Assembly (NCBI RefSeq): GCF_004217225.1
Contig: NZ_SHKM01000001.1
Location: forward strand, 186,001 to 250,000
Source: Azospira oryzae
GTDB lineage: Bacteria > Pseudomonadota > Gammaproteobacteria > Burkholderiales > Rhodocyclaceae
Length of the DNA: 64,000 nt
Direction of reading: 5' to 3'
In this document: positions 43,901 through 52,025 of the stretch, one piece after another
How positions within the stretch are numbered: position 1 is the first letter of the stretch
How the letters are laid out: each line of letters starts with the position of its first letter
The notes under the pieces: model-generated
Databases searched by the model: none
Told to the model about the DNA's origin: nothing
What the model saw: the letters and a program-made list of their open reading frames with translations, nothing else
Translations under genes and position numbers: made by a program

Positions 43901-44185
43901 ATCGACGCCAGCCGGCTGCGGCTGCGGCCCATCCTCATGACCTCCATCGCCTTCGTCATGGGCGTGGTGCCCCTGGTGCTGTCCAGCGGCGCCGGTTCCG
44001 AGATGCGCCACGCCATGGGCATTGCCGTGTTCTTCGGCATGCTCGGCGTCACCTTCTTCGGCCTCTTCCTGACGCCGGCCTTCTACGTCCTGCTGCGCAC
44101 CCTGGACAAGCGCCACAAGCTCCATTCCGCGGCCCACCACGAGGCCCCCATCACCGCCGTGCCGTCCCTGGAACAGCCCCGTTGA
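40988..44185 (+). CDS. RND multidrug efflux pump (HAE-1/AcrB-MexF type)
   Basis: 1065 residues, a full-length proton-driven trimeric pump. Begins MNISKFFIDRPIFAGVLSIL. Twelve membrane segments with two large periplasmic loops. The proton-relay acidic pair is present in helix four (GIVVDDAIVVVENVERN). Substrate range is not readable, though MexF-like pumps handle chloramphenicol and quinolones. Ten bases after the adaptor gene, 17 bases before the outer-membrane factor. Confidence 0.95.
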   Translation: MNISKFFIDRPIFAGVLSILILLAGVLSVFQLPISEYPEVVPPSVVVRAQYPGANPKVIAETVAAPLEESINGVENMLYMQSQANSDGNLAVTVYFKLGIDPDKAQQLVQNRVSQALPRLPEDVQRLGVTTVKSSPTLTLVVHLLSPDDRYDATYLRNYAVLNVKDRLARLNGVGEVSIWGAGNYAMRVWLDPQKVAQRGLTAGDVVRAIREQNVQVAAGVIGASPNAGNVPLQFSVNAQGRLQTEEEFRDIVLKSSGEGGVTRLGDVARVQLDAAEYGLRSLLDNKPAIGMGIMQSPGANALEVSSQVREAMAELAKDFPASVEYRIEYDPTQFVRASIKAVVHTLVEAIALVVLVVIVFLQTWRASIIPLLAVPVSIVGTFSLMLGFGYSINALSLFGMVLAIGIVVDDAIVVVENVERNIEAGLTPREATYRAMREVSGPIIAIALTLVAVFVPLAFMTGLTGQFYKQFAMTIAISTVISAFNSLTLSPALAAMLLKGHGSEPDWLTRQMNRYLGGFFAGFNRFFRRASDNYGRGVTGVLARKASAMGVYAVLLGLTVGLSYLVPGGFVPAQDKQYLIGFAQLPNGASLDRTEAVIRQMGEIALAQPGVQSAIAFPGLSINGFTNSSSAGIVFATLKPFDERRGKELSAEAIAGALNQKYAAIQEAFIAVFPPPPVMGLGTLGGFKLQIEDRGALGYAELDRAAKAFMAAASKAPELGPMFSSYQINVPQLDVDLDRTKAKQQGVSVTDVFDTMQIYLGSLYVNDFNRFGRVYQVRAQADAPFRSRPEDILQLKTRNNQGEMVPLSSLVKVSTGFGPEMVVRYNGYTAADINGGPAPGFSSAQAEAAVERVAAETLPRGVKFEWTDLTYQKILAGNAGIWVFPISLLLVFLVLAAQYESLTLPLAVILIVPMSILAALTGVWLTGGDNNIFTQIGLMVLVGLACKNAILIVEFARELELQGSTPLRAAIDASRLRLRPILMTSIAFVMGVVPLVLSSGAGSEMRHAMGIAVFFGMLGVTFFGLFLTPAFYVLLRTLDKRHKLHSAAHHEAPITAVPSLEQPR

Positions 44186-44202
44186 GACGGCAGGAGAGAA
44201 CC

Positions 44203-45768
44203 ATGACCCCAAACACAATGCGAATCCCCAGCTTCAAGCCGGCGTTGCCGCTCCTGCTGCTGGCCCTGGCCGGCTGCGCCGTGACGCCTCCCTATCAGCG
44301 TCCGGTGGTGGAAACGCCCGCCGCCTTCAAGGAAGCCCCGGCGGAGGGCCAGTGGAAAACCGCCGAGCCGGCGGAGGCCCAGCCCCGGGGCGAGTGGTGG
44401 AAGGTCTTCGCCGATCCGGTGCTGGACACCCTGGAAGCCCAGGCCGCCGTCGCCAACCAGGACCTCAAGGCTGGCCTGGCCCGCCTGGCCCAGGCCCGGG
44501 CCCTGCAGCAGAACGCCCGCTCGGCCCTCTTTCCCCAGGTCGGGATCGGCTTCGGCCCCACCCGCCAGCGTCCTTCGCCGGCTTCCCAGGGCCTGCCGGC
44601 GGAGGCCGAGACCAGCCCGGCCACCCTGTGGCGGGCCCAGGCCAGCGTCTCCTATGAGGCCGACCTGTTCGGCCGGGTCAGCAGCGGGGTGGCGGCGGCC
44701 GGCGCCGATGCGGCCCAGCGCCAGGCCCTGTTCCATTCCCTGCAACTGGCCATCCAGGCCGACGTGGCCCAGGCCTATTTCTCCCTGCGGGAGCTGGACG
44801 CCCTGGCGGCCCTCTACGCCGACACCGTGGCCCTGCGCCAGCAGACCCTGCAACTGTTCCAGCGCCGCTTCGACGCCGGCGACGTGGGCGAGCTGGAACT
44901 GGCCCGGGCCCGCACCGAGCTGGCAGGGGCCGAGGCCGAAGCGGTGGGCGTGGAACGCCAGCGGGCCGTGGCTGAACACGCCCTGGCGGTGCTGCTGGGC
45001 CAGGCCCCGGCCGCCTTCAGCCTGCCGCCGGCGCCCCTGGGGCGGATAACGGTGCGGGTGCCCGCCGGCCTGCCGTCGGCCCTGCTGGAACGGCGGCCCG
45101 ACATCGCCGCCGCCGAGCAGGCCATGGTGGCGGCCAACGCCCGCATCGGCAGCGCCCGGGCCGCCTTCTTCCCGCGCCTCAGCCTGACCGGCGCCCTGGG
45201 CTACGAATCGTCGGAGCTGGGGGACCTCTTCAAGTGGTCCAGCCGCGCCTTTGTCCTCGGCCCCCTGGTAGGCACCATGCTGTCCCTGCCCATTTTCGAC
45301 GGCGGCGCCCGCCAGGCCGGGGTGGACCAGGCCACCGCGGTGTTTGACGAGGAGGCGGCCAAGTACCGCCAGAGCGTGCTGCAGGCCTTCAAGGAGGTGG
45401 AGGACAACCTGGCCCACCTGCGCCTGCTGGACCGGCAGTCCGCCTCCCAGGACCAGGCGGTGCAGTCCGCCGCCCGGGCCGCCCGGCTGTCCCAGCTGCA
45501 ATACCGGGAGGGGGCCCTGAGCTACCTCGGCGTTCTCGATGCGGACCGCAGCGTGCTGCAGCAGCGGCGGGCGGCGGTGCAGCTGGACGGCGACCGGGCC
45601 CGGGCCACGGTGGCCCTGATCCGGGCCATCGGCGGCAGTTGGGGCGAGGGCGGGAAAGACGGCGTAGAGGATGCCGGAAAGGGGGGCGAGGCCGCGCCGG
45701 CCCCGTCACTCCCGGCGCCGGCGGAGGCGCCCCTGGCCCGTGTGGAAGGGATGGCGCCGGCGCCTTGA
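44203..45768 (+). CDS. RND outer-membrane factor lipoprotein (NodT/OprM family)
   Basis: 521 residues from the ATG at 44203; AGGAG is 6 bases upstream. Lipobox LALAGC gives acylated Cys near residue 25. Two repeats of the TolC-like helical barrel, with PDIAAAEQAMVAANARIGSARAAFFPRLSLTGALGYES in the middle. A Gly/Ala/Pro-rich tail of about 45 residues extends past the usual end, function unknown. Completes the tripartite pump. Confidence 0.93.
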   Translation: MTPNTMRIPSFKPALPLLLLALAGCAVTPPYQRPVVETPAAFKEAPAEGQWKTAEPAEAQPRGEWWKVFADPVLDTLEAQAAVANQDLKAGLARLAQARALQQNARSALFPQVGIGFGPTRQRPSPASQGLPAEAETSPATLWRAQASVSYEADLFGRVSSGVAAAGADAAQRQALFHSLQLAIQADVAQAYFSLRELDALAALYADTVALRQQTLQLFQRRFDAGDVGELELARARTELAGAEAEAVGVERQRAVAEHALAVLLGQAPAAFSLPPAPLGRITVRVPAGLPSALLERRPDIAAAEQAMVAANARIGSARAAFFPRLSLTGALGYESSELGDLFKWSSRAFVLGPLVGTMLSLPIFDGGARQAGVDQATAVFDEEAAKYRQSVLQAFKEVEDNLAHLRLLDRQSASQDQAVQSAARAARLSQLQYREGALSYLGVLDADRSVLQQRRAAVQLDGDRARATVALIRAIGGSWGEGGKDGVEDAGKGGEAAPAPSLPAPAEAPLARVEGMAPAP

Positions 45769-45817
45769 GGCATGGCCGGGAGGCCCGCCGGTGGCGGGTC
45801 TCCGGATGCCCATGCCT
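45768..45817. terminator. Imperfect long hairpin after the efflux operon
   Basis: AGGCATGG (45768-45775) pairs with CCATGCCT (45810-45817) and an inner GGCCCGCC/GGCGGGTC stem; no U-tract. Between the convergent pump operon and GIY-YIG gene. Confidence 0.55.
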
Positions 45818-45868
45818 GGGAGTCAGATGGGGTGCGGCTCCTGGCAGAGGGGCCGCGGTAATGCCCGC

Positions 45869-46339
45869 TCAGTCGCGCGTGGCGGGCAGGGCGGCGGCGT
45901 AGGCCCGTTTGGCCGCCGCCGTCAGGCGCTTGATGCGGTATTCGGCCTTGGAGGCCGTGGAGCGGTCCGGGTGGGCTTCCCAGCCCAGCAGCCGGGCCGG
46001 CGGATGGGCCCGGGTGTAGCGGGCGCCCTTGCCCCCGGCGTGGGCGGCGTAACGGGTCGCCACATCGGTAGTGATGCCGGTGTAGATGCTGCCGTCGGCG
46101 CATTCGATGAGATAGAGGAACCAGGGCCGGCCGGCGGCCGGTGCCTCTGCGGGTTCTTCCGGAAAAGCATCAGGCAACGTATCCGGCAACGTATCCGGCA
46201 ACGTATCCGGCAACGCTGTCGGCGGCCGTTCCGCCCTTTCCTTTCCCGCTGCCTGCGTTGCCTTTTTACGCGGCTTTTCCACTGCTGCTGCCGTCGCTGC
46301 CTTGACCATTTCCACCACGGCTTTCCGGGCGGCGTTCAC
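45869..46339 (-). CDS. GIY-YIG nuclease-domain protein
   Basis: 156 residues from GTG at 46339, overlapping the hydrolase stop (GTGA). A Lys/Ala-rich N-terminus and an LPDT-type tetrapeptide repeat (about 42-57, encoded by a 12-bp tandem repeat) precede a compact GIY-YIG domain of the UPF0213/YhbQ type (FLYLIECADGSIYTGIT, then RYAAHAGGKGARYTR). The N-terminal tail is unusual for this family, whose members are usually about 90-100 residues. Biological role not known. Confidence 0.88.
   Translation of the reverse strand: MNAARKAVVEMVKAATAAAVEKPRKKATQAAGKERAERPPTALPDTLPDTLPDTLPDAFPEEPAEAPAAGRPWFLYLIECADGSIYTGITTDVATRYAAHAGGKGARYTRAHPPARLLGWEAHPDRSTASKAEYRIKRLTAAAKRAYAAALPATRD
46173..46220. repeat. 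12-bp tandem repeat (GGCAACGTATCC)
   Basis: Three perfect units (46173-46208) and a diverged fourth, inside the GIY-YIG gene; encodes repeated LPDT. Confidence 0.9.
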
Positions 46340-47256
46340 GGCTGAAGCATCGCCCGGGCCGCGGCGGCGGCGATGGCGTCGGCGATGACGGGGGCCAGGG
46401 CGGCGGGGAAGTCGTGGCCCATGCCCGGCACCAGGCGCAGTTCGGCGCCGGGGATGTGGGCCGCCACGTCTTCGCCGCAGGCCGGCGGAATGAGGGGGTC
46501 GGCGGCGCCGTGCAGCACCACCGTGGGCGCCCGGATGCCGGCCAGCAGGGGACGCCGGTCGCCGTGGGCGAGGATGGCGGCCATCTGCCGGGCCACGCCC
46601 CTGGGGTCGAAGCTGCGCTCGTATTCGGCGGCGAACATGGCCTGCAGCTGTTGCGGGTCTTCCGGGTAGGCCGGGCTGGCGATGGCCTGGTAGCGCTGCA
46701 GGGCGTCGGCGACGATGGCGTCCCGCTGCCGTTCCCGGGGCAGGGGGGCGAACAGGGCGGCGGCCGCGGCGGGCGTGGGCGGCGGCAGGGAAGGGTGGCC
46801 GCTGCTGGACATGATGCTGGTGAGGGACAGTACCCGCTGCGGGTAGCGGGCGGCGACGATCTGGGCGATGGCGCCGCCCATGGAGGCGCCGGCGATGTGG
46901 GCCCGGGGAATGGCCAGGGCGTCGAGCAGGCCGACGCAGTCGGCTGCCATGTCATCCAGCGTATACGCGGGTTCCAGGGGCATGCCCCGGAGCGCCGCGC
47001 CCAGATTGGGCACCGGGGCATGGTCCAGGTGGGTGGACAGCCCCGCATCCCGGTTGTCGAAACGGATCAGGCGGAAGCCCCGTTGCAGCAGGGCCTCGCA
47101 CAGGGCCCGGGGCCAGCGGGTGAGGGGCACGCCCAGGCCCATGATGAGCAGCAGGGGCGGCGCCTCGGCCGGGCCTTCGAGCAGCACTTCCAGTTCGATT
47201 CCATTGACGGCGAGACGGGGCATGGCGGGCAGGGGCTGGGGATCGGGACGGGGCAT
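46336..47256 (-). CDS. Alpha/beta hydrolase
   Basis: 306 residues. Nucleophile elbow GASMGG, FDNRDAGLSTH segment, acid in HGAADPLIP and His in GMGHDFP give a complete catalytic triad. Resembles esterases or lipid hydrolases near the aclacinomycin methylesterase-like group. ATG at 47256 used; ATG at 47223 also possible (neither has a strong ribosome site). Overlaps the GIY-YIG gene by four bases. Confidence 0.88.
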   Translation of the reverse strand: MPRPDPQPLPAMPRLAVNGIELEVLLEGPAEAPPLLLIMGLGVPLTRWPRALCEALLQRGFRLIRFDNRDAGLSTHLDHAPVPNLGAALRGMPLEPAYTLDDMAADCVGLLDALAIPRAHIAGASMGGAIAQIVAARYPQRVLSLTSIMSSSGHPSLPPPTPAAAAALFAPLPRERQRDAIVADALQRYQAIASPAYPEDPQQLQAMFAAEYERSFDPRGVARQMAAILAHGDRRPLLAGIRAPTVVLHGAADPLIPPACGEDVAAHIPGAELRLVPGMGHDFPAALAPVIADAIAAAAARAMLQP

Positions 47257-47303
47257 ACCTTAGCAGATATGCCCCGCCACGGTCCGCTCCAGGTGCGGCT
47301 TCT

Positions 47304-47351
47304 GGCGTGCTTGCCGGCGTGTTTCCCGGCGTGTTTCCCGGCGAGCATGCC
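47304..47351. repeat. 12-bp tandem repeat (GGCGTGTTTCCC)
   Basis: Four 12-bp units: two perfect in the middle (47316-47339) with a diverged unit on each side, between the hydrolase and ilvE. Confidence 0.85.
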
Positions 47352-47359
47352 GCGCCGGG

Positions 47360-48286
47360 TCAGGTGGCGGCCGGAGTCAGCCAGTCGGCGTGGGCCCCGT
47401 CTTCGCCCCGGACGCAGGCGAAGTAGCGCTGCTGCAGCAGGCGCGTCACCGGGCCGGGCTGGCCTGTGCCGATGCTGCGGCGGTCCACCTCCACCACCGG
47501 TGTCACCTCGGCGGCAGTGCCGGTGAGGAAGACCTCGTCGGCGCAATAGACCTCGTCCCGGGTGATGCGCTTGGCCCGCAGCGCGAGGCCTGCCTCCCGG
47601 GCCAGGACGTGGATGCTGCGGCGGGTGATGCCGTCCAGGGCCGAGGTGGTTTCCGGCTCCAGCAGCTCCCCGTCCCGCACCAGGAACAGGTTTTCCCCCG
47701 AGCCTTCGGCCACGTAGCCTTCCGTGTCCAGCAGCAGGGCCTCGTCGTAGCCGTCGCGGCGGGCTTCCCGTACCGCCAGGATGGAGTTGCTGTAGGTGGA
47801 GATGGCCTTGGCCCGGCACATCTGCACATTGGGGTGGTGCCGGGCGTAGGAGGAGATGCGCACCCGGATGCCCTGCTCCAGGGCGTCGCCGCCCAGGTAG
47901 GCACCCCAGGGCCAGGCCGCCACCATGACGTGGGTTTGGGCCCCGGCCGGGTCCACGCCCACCTTCTCCGGCCCGAGGAAGACCAGGGGGCGGATGTAGG
48001 CGCTGTCGAGGCCGTTGCGGCTGACCGCCTCGCGGCAGACCTGGGCCAGCTCTGCCCGCGACCAGGGCAGGTCGATGGCCAGGATGTGGGCCGAATCGGT
48101 AAGGCGGCGCAGGTGTTCTTCCAGGCGGAAGATGGCCGGCCCCCGGGGCGTGGCGTAGGCCCGGATGCCTTCGAAGCAGCCGTAACCGTAGTGCAGGGTG
48201 TGGCTGAGGACGTGCACTTTGGCGTCGCGCCAGGGCAGCCAGTGGCCGTCGAGCCAGATGAAACCGTCGCGGTTTTCCATGGACAT
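47360..48286 (-). CDS. ilvE: Branched-chain amino-acid aminotransferase
   Basis: PLP enzyme of the fold-type IV class that makes Leu, Ile and Val. 308 residues from the ATG at 48286 (MSMENRDG), with GGAGG 7 bases upstream. The Schiff-base Lys is K160 in CRAKAISTYSNS; SHTLHYGYGCFEGIRAY and the ITRRSIHVLA phosphate-site region are standard. A terminator-like hairpin lies in its leader. Confidence 0.94.
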   Translation of the reverse strand: MSMENRDGFIWLDGHWLPWRDAKVHVLSHTLHYGYGCFEGIRAYATPRGPAIFRLEEHLRRLTDSAHILAIDLPWSRAELAQVCREAVSRNGLDSAYIRPLVFLGPEKVGVDPAGAQTHVMVAAWPWGAYLGGDALEQGIRVRISSYARHHPNVQMCRAKAISTYSNSILAVREARRDGYDEALLLDTEGYVAEGSGENLFLVRDGELLEPETTSALDGITRRSIHVLAREAGLALRAKRITRDEVYCADEVFLTGTAAEVTPVVEVDRRSIGTGQPGPVTRLLQQRYFACVRGEDGAHADWLTPAAT

Positions 48287-48717
48287 GGGAGTTCCTCCAA
48301 TACGTCGTGTGGGCAGAGCGTGGGCAAAAACAGCCCCTGCCGGCGGCAGGGGCGGCAAAGCCCGCCCGGGGGTGGGGGCGGCGCGGGTGTCCGGACGTGG
48401 ATGGAACGGCGGGGCGCTGGCCCGCCGCTGCCCGGTGGGGCGGCGGTGGCACAGCGGATACAGCGGTAGGGCAAGGATGGGGGAGGGCCGGACCCGGCTC
48501 AAACGAAACGAGGCAGGTTGGGATGAATTTATTTCATCTGGATTGAGCGCCGGGGGCGGCGACTTCCGTGGGCCGGGTGAGGGCGGTGCGGGCGGCATGG
48601 CGCGGCACCACGGCCGACCGTGGCGCCGGCGCTGGCCTGGCAGCAGCGCTGGTCATGGCAATGGTGGGCACGAAAGGAGAGGCAGAAAGGGCGGCGCCCG
48701 TGGCTACGCCCTGGGCC
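48287..48717 (-). promoter_or_regulatory. Upstream region of ilvE with terminator-like hairpin
   Basis: 430 bases without a gene. On the minus strand GCCCCTGCC/GGCAGGGGC (48333-48353, 3-base loop) is followed by TGTTTTT, about 40 bases before the ilvE ribosome site. It may be an attenuator or the terminator of the thioesterase transcript. No leader peptide rich in Leu/Val/Ile codons was recognised. The remainder is GC-rich and featureless. Confidence 0.5.
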
Positions 48718-49146
48718 TCAGGCTGCGCCGACCCGCTCCAGGAAGCCTTGGGGCACCCGGGTCACCTTGCGCGGGCCGTAGTCGAAGAAGACGATGCCGG
48801 TCTTGCCCCGGGCCACTTCCCGGCCGCTTTCCTTGTCGCTCATGCGCCACAGCAGGTCGCAGCCGTACTTGTTGAAATCCGCCGGCGCCATTTCCACCAC
48901 CATGGTCTCGCCGTGGAAGGCTTCGGCCTTGTACTGCAGGGCCGCGTCCACCACCACGATGCCCACGCCTTCCACGTCCAGCTCGGTGTAGCCGAGGGAC
49001 TTGAAGAAGCGCACCCGGGCTTCCGACACCAGGGTCAGCAGCAGGGCGTTGTCCAGGTGGCCGCCGTAATTGATGTGGCCGATGTAGAGGGGAATCTCGG
49101 TGGCAAAGGCAAAGCGTTCGGGCAGTTCGATCTGGATGCGGGCCAT
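48718..49146 (-). CDS. Hotdog-fold acyl-CoA thioesterase (YbgC/FcbC type)
   Basis: 142 residues. The conserved hotdog helix region appears as YIGHINYGGHLDNALLLTLVSEARVRFF; an acyl-CoA thioesterase reaction is typical. The substrate cannot be told. Alternative: a thioesterase-superfamily binding protein. Divergent from the GGDEF/EAL gene. Confidence 0.85.
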   Translation of the reverse strand: MARIQIELPERFAFATEIPLYIGHINYGGHLDNALLLTLVSEARVRFFKSLGYTELDVEGVGIVVVDAALQYKAEAFHGETMVVEMAPADFNKYGCDLLWRMSDKESGREVARGKTGIVFFDYGPRKVTRVPQGFLERVGAA

Positions 49147-49289
49147 GGTCGGGGTCGGGAGTGAGTGGCTGACTGCCGGATGCTAACCCAAGGCGGCGGC
49201 GGGACAAATCGCCGCAGGTCCGGATGGCTGCCAAGCCCGCGCCATTTGTTTGCTACCATCCCGTACGTGATCATCTGCATGGCGTACGC

Positions 49290-51941
49290 ATGTCAGCCAA
49301 ACGGCCCAAGCTTTACCTCGTCTTCTTCATCCTGGCCGTCCTCGGCACGGTGGTGCCCGCCGCCTTCCTGCTCGGCTCGGCCTATTACAGCGAACACCGC
49401 CAGGCCGCCCAGGATGCGCGCAATGTCTCCGGCGTGCTGGAGGCCCGGCTCGAGGCCACCCTGCGCCGCATCGAATCCAACCTGGGGGAACTGGTGGCCG
49501 ACCTGCCGCGCCAGGCCCTGCATCCCAAGGCCTTTTCCCGCTACGGCGAAGCCATGCAGCGGCAGTTGGCCATGCGGGCCAGCCATTTTCCGGAGATCGT
49601 CGGCCTGCGCATCATCGATGCGGAAGGCAATGTGCTCTATGCCTCGGATGTCACCCGGCCCCGGGTGAATGTGGCGGACCGCAGCTACTTCCAGGCCCTG
49701 CGCCGGGAGCCCCAGACCCGCCTGTTTTTCTCCGAAGTGGCGGTGGGGCGCATTTCCGGCCGTACCCAGCTGGTGGTGGCCATGCCCATCCGCCGGGCCG
49801 ACGGCAGCTTCGCCGGGGTAGCGATGGCGCCCCTGGAAATGCGCTATTTCCAGCAACTCTTCGACGCCATCGACCTGGGGCCCCGGGGGGTGATCACCTT
49901 CCGCCGCTCCGACGACGGCCGTCTGGTGCTGCGCCGGCCTGAGCGGCCGGGCACGGTGAACCAGACCCTGAGCAACAATCCCATGCACCTGCGGGTGGAG
50001 GCCGGCGAGCGGGAGGGCGTCATCAGCTACCGGGCGGCCCTCGACCAGATGGAGCGGGTATACGCCTTCAAGCGCATCGGCGACTTTCCCTTCTACGTGG
50101 CGGTGGGCATCGCCGCCAAGGATTTCCTGGCGCCCTGGTACCTGACCCTGGGCATTACCAGTGGCGTCGAGCTGATTTTCCTCGCCGGCCTGGGGCTGCT
50201 ACTGTGGCGCCTGGACCGGGCGGAGCGGCGCCGGGCCGCGGCCAGCCAGGCCCTGGCCAGCAGCGAGCGGCGTTTCCAGCAACTGCTCGATTCCGCCGGC
50301 GAGGGCATCTGCGGCCTGGACCGGCAAGGCCGGCTGACCTTCGCCAACCCAGCGGCCCGGCGCCTGCTGGGCTACGGGGAGGAACTGCCCCGGGGCGATT
50401 TCCTGCAGCAGGTGCACGCCGACGATGCGGGTGCCGCCCTGCGCACCTGCCTGGAGGAGGACCGCTCGGTGCACAGCGACGACGCGCTGTTCGCCCGGGC
50501 CGACGGCAGCCGTTTCCCGGTGCAGTACGACCTCTATCCCCTGGCCCAGGAAGCGGGCGTGGCCCAGGGCGCGGTGCTGCTCTTTGCCGACATCGCCGAG
50601 CGCAAGCGCCACGCCGACCAGATCGAATACCTGGCCCACCACGACGCCCTCACCGGTCTGCCCAACCGGCTCCTGGCCGAGGACCGCTTCAACCAGGCCC
50701 TCGCCGCCGCCAGCCGCCGCGGCGAACAGGTGGCCCTGCTTTTCCTCGACCTGGACGGCTTCAAGACCATCAACGACTCCCTCGGCCACGAGGTGGGGGA
50801 CAAGGTGCTGCGGGCCGTGGCCGACCGCCTGCGCAGCCACCTGCGGGAGAGCGACACGGTGAGCCGCTTCGGCGGCGACGAGTTCCTGGTGATCATGCCC
50901 GGGCTGCAGCAGGTGGAAGTGATCTACCCGGTGATCGGCAAGCTGCTGGCCTGTCTGGAACAACCCCTGGCCCTGGAGCACTACCAGCTGTCCACTTCCG
51001 TTTCCATCGGTGTCGCCGTCTTCCCTCACGACGGACGGGACTTCACCACCCTGATGCAGAAGGCCGACACGGCCATGTACCACGCCAAGGACGCGGGCCG
51101 GAACACCTACCGCCTCTTCGACGAGGCCATGAACCTGCACGCCCAGGAGACCCTGCGCCTGCGCAACAACTTCCAGCGCGGCCTGGACGGCGATGAATTC
51201 GTGCTGCACCTGCAACCCCAGGTGGACCTGGCCAGCGGCCAGGTGGTGGGGGCCGAGGCCCTGGTGCGCTGGCAGGACGGCAGCCGGCTGATTGCCCCGG
51301 CCCATTTCATCCCGGTGGCCGAGAGCAGCGGCTTCATCGTGCCCCTGGGCCAGTGGGTGCTGCGGGAATCCTGTCGCCTGGCGGCCCGCTGGCAGCGGGA
51401 GCTGGGACGGGAGGTGACCATCGCCGTGAACATCTCCGCCATCCAGTTCAAGCGCGGCGACCTGGAGCGCACCGTGGCCGAGGCCCTGGCCGAGAGCGGC
51501 CTGCCGCCCCATCTGCTGGAGCTGGAGCTGACCGAGAGCACTCTGCTCAACCAGACCGAATCCGTGCTGTCCACCCTGCGCACCCTGCGGGACCAGGGGG
51601 TGCGCCTGTCCATCGACGACTTCGGCACCGGCTATTCCAGCCTGGCCTACCTGAAGCGCCTGGCGGTGAACAAGCTGAAGATCGACCAGTCCTTCGTGCG
51701 CAACCTGGACGGCGATGCGGAGGATGCGGCCATCGTCCGCGCCATCATCGAAATGGCCCACCGCCTCAACCTGCGCACCGTGGCCGAAGGGGTGGAAACG
51801 GTGGAGGTGCTGCAGAGCCTCCGCCGCTTCGCCTGCGACGAGGCCCAGGGCTACTACTTCGCCCGGCCCCTGCCGGTGGATGAGTTCGAGCGCTTCCTGG
51901 CCAGCTGGCCGGGGCTGCTGCCGGGGCGCATGGCCTACTGA
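49290..51941 (+). CDS. Membrane-anchored PAS-GGDEF-EAL cyclic-di-GMP protein
   Basis: 883 residues from the ATG at 49290 (MSAKRPK). One N-terminal membrane helix (about 9-30), a periplasmic Cache-like sensor domain (about 35-280), a second helix (283-308), a PAS domain (about 330-440), a GGDEF domain with RFGGDEF near 526 and the inhibitory RESD site exactly five residues ahead, and an EAL domain (GAEALVRW near 654, ELTESTL, DDFGTGYSSL, AEGVE). Both catalytic signatures look intact, so synthesis and breakdown of c-di-GMP may be switched by signal. Single gene. Confidence 0.94.
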   Translation: MSAKRPKLYLVFFILAVLGTVVPAAFLLGSAYYSEHRQAAQDARNVSGVLEARLEATLRRIESNLGELVADLPRQALHPKAFSRYGEAMQRQLAMRASHFPEIVGLRIIDAEGNVLYASDVTRPRVNVADRSYFQALRREPQTRLFFSEVAVGRISGRTQLVVAMPIRRADGSFAGVAMAPLEMRYFQQLFDAIDLGPRGVITFRRSDDGRLVLRRPERPGTVNQTLSNNPMHLRVEAGEREGVISYRAALDQMERVYAFKRIGDFPFYVAVGIAAKDFLAPWYLTLGITSGVELIFLAGLGLLLWRLDRAERRRAAASQALASSERRFQQLLDSAGEGICGLDRQGRLTFANPAARRLLGYGEELPRGDFLQQVHADDAGAALRTCLEEDRSVHSDDALFARADGSRFPVQYDLYPLAQEAGVAQGAVLLFADIAERKRHADQIEYLAHHDALTGLPNRLLAEDRFNQALAAASRRGEQVALLFLDLDGFKTINDSLGHEVGDKVLRAVADRLRSHLRESDTVSRFGGDEFLVIMPGLQQVEVIYPVIGKLLACLEQPLALEHYQLSTSVSIGVAVFPHDGRDFTTLMQKADTAMYHAKDAGRNTYRLFDEAMNLHAQETLRLRNNFQRGLDGDEFVLHLQPQVDLASGQVVGAEALVRWQDGSRLIAPAHFIPVAESSGFIVPLGQWVLRESCRLAARWQRELGREVTIAVNISAIQFKRGDLERTVAEALAESGLPPHLLELELTESTLLNQTESVLSTLRTLRDQGVRLSIDDFGTGYSSLAYLKRLAVNKLKIDQSFVRNLDGDAEDAAIVRAIIEMAHRLNLRTVAEGVETVEVLQSLRRFACDEAQGYYFARPLPVDEFERFLASWPGLLPGRMAY

Positions 51942-52025
51942 GGCGGGCGGGAGTTTGCCGCCGGCGAGTCGGCCTTGCTGTTGGGGTACGGCGGACGGCC
52001 GCCCGCTGCCCTCCGGCGATCTGAC

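Noticed and set aside
38372-44218. A very long open frame on the minus strand opposite the RND operon
   Set aside because: It is the antisense of the adaptor, pump and outer-membrane genes; high GC suppresses stops. The translation is Gly/His/Gln-rich without domains.
46173-46220. Short tandem repeats as a CRISPR array
   Set aside because: Units are 12 bp, contiguous and lack spacers; no cas genes in the window.
48307-48546. Plus-strand frame upstream of ilvE
   Set aside because: Trp/Gly/Arg-rich, no ribosome site, overlaps the leader hairpin.
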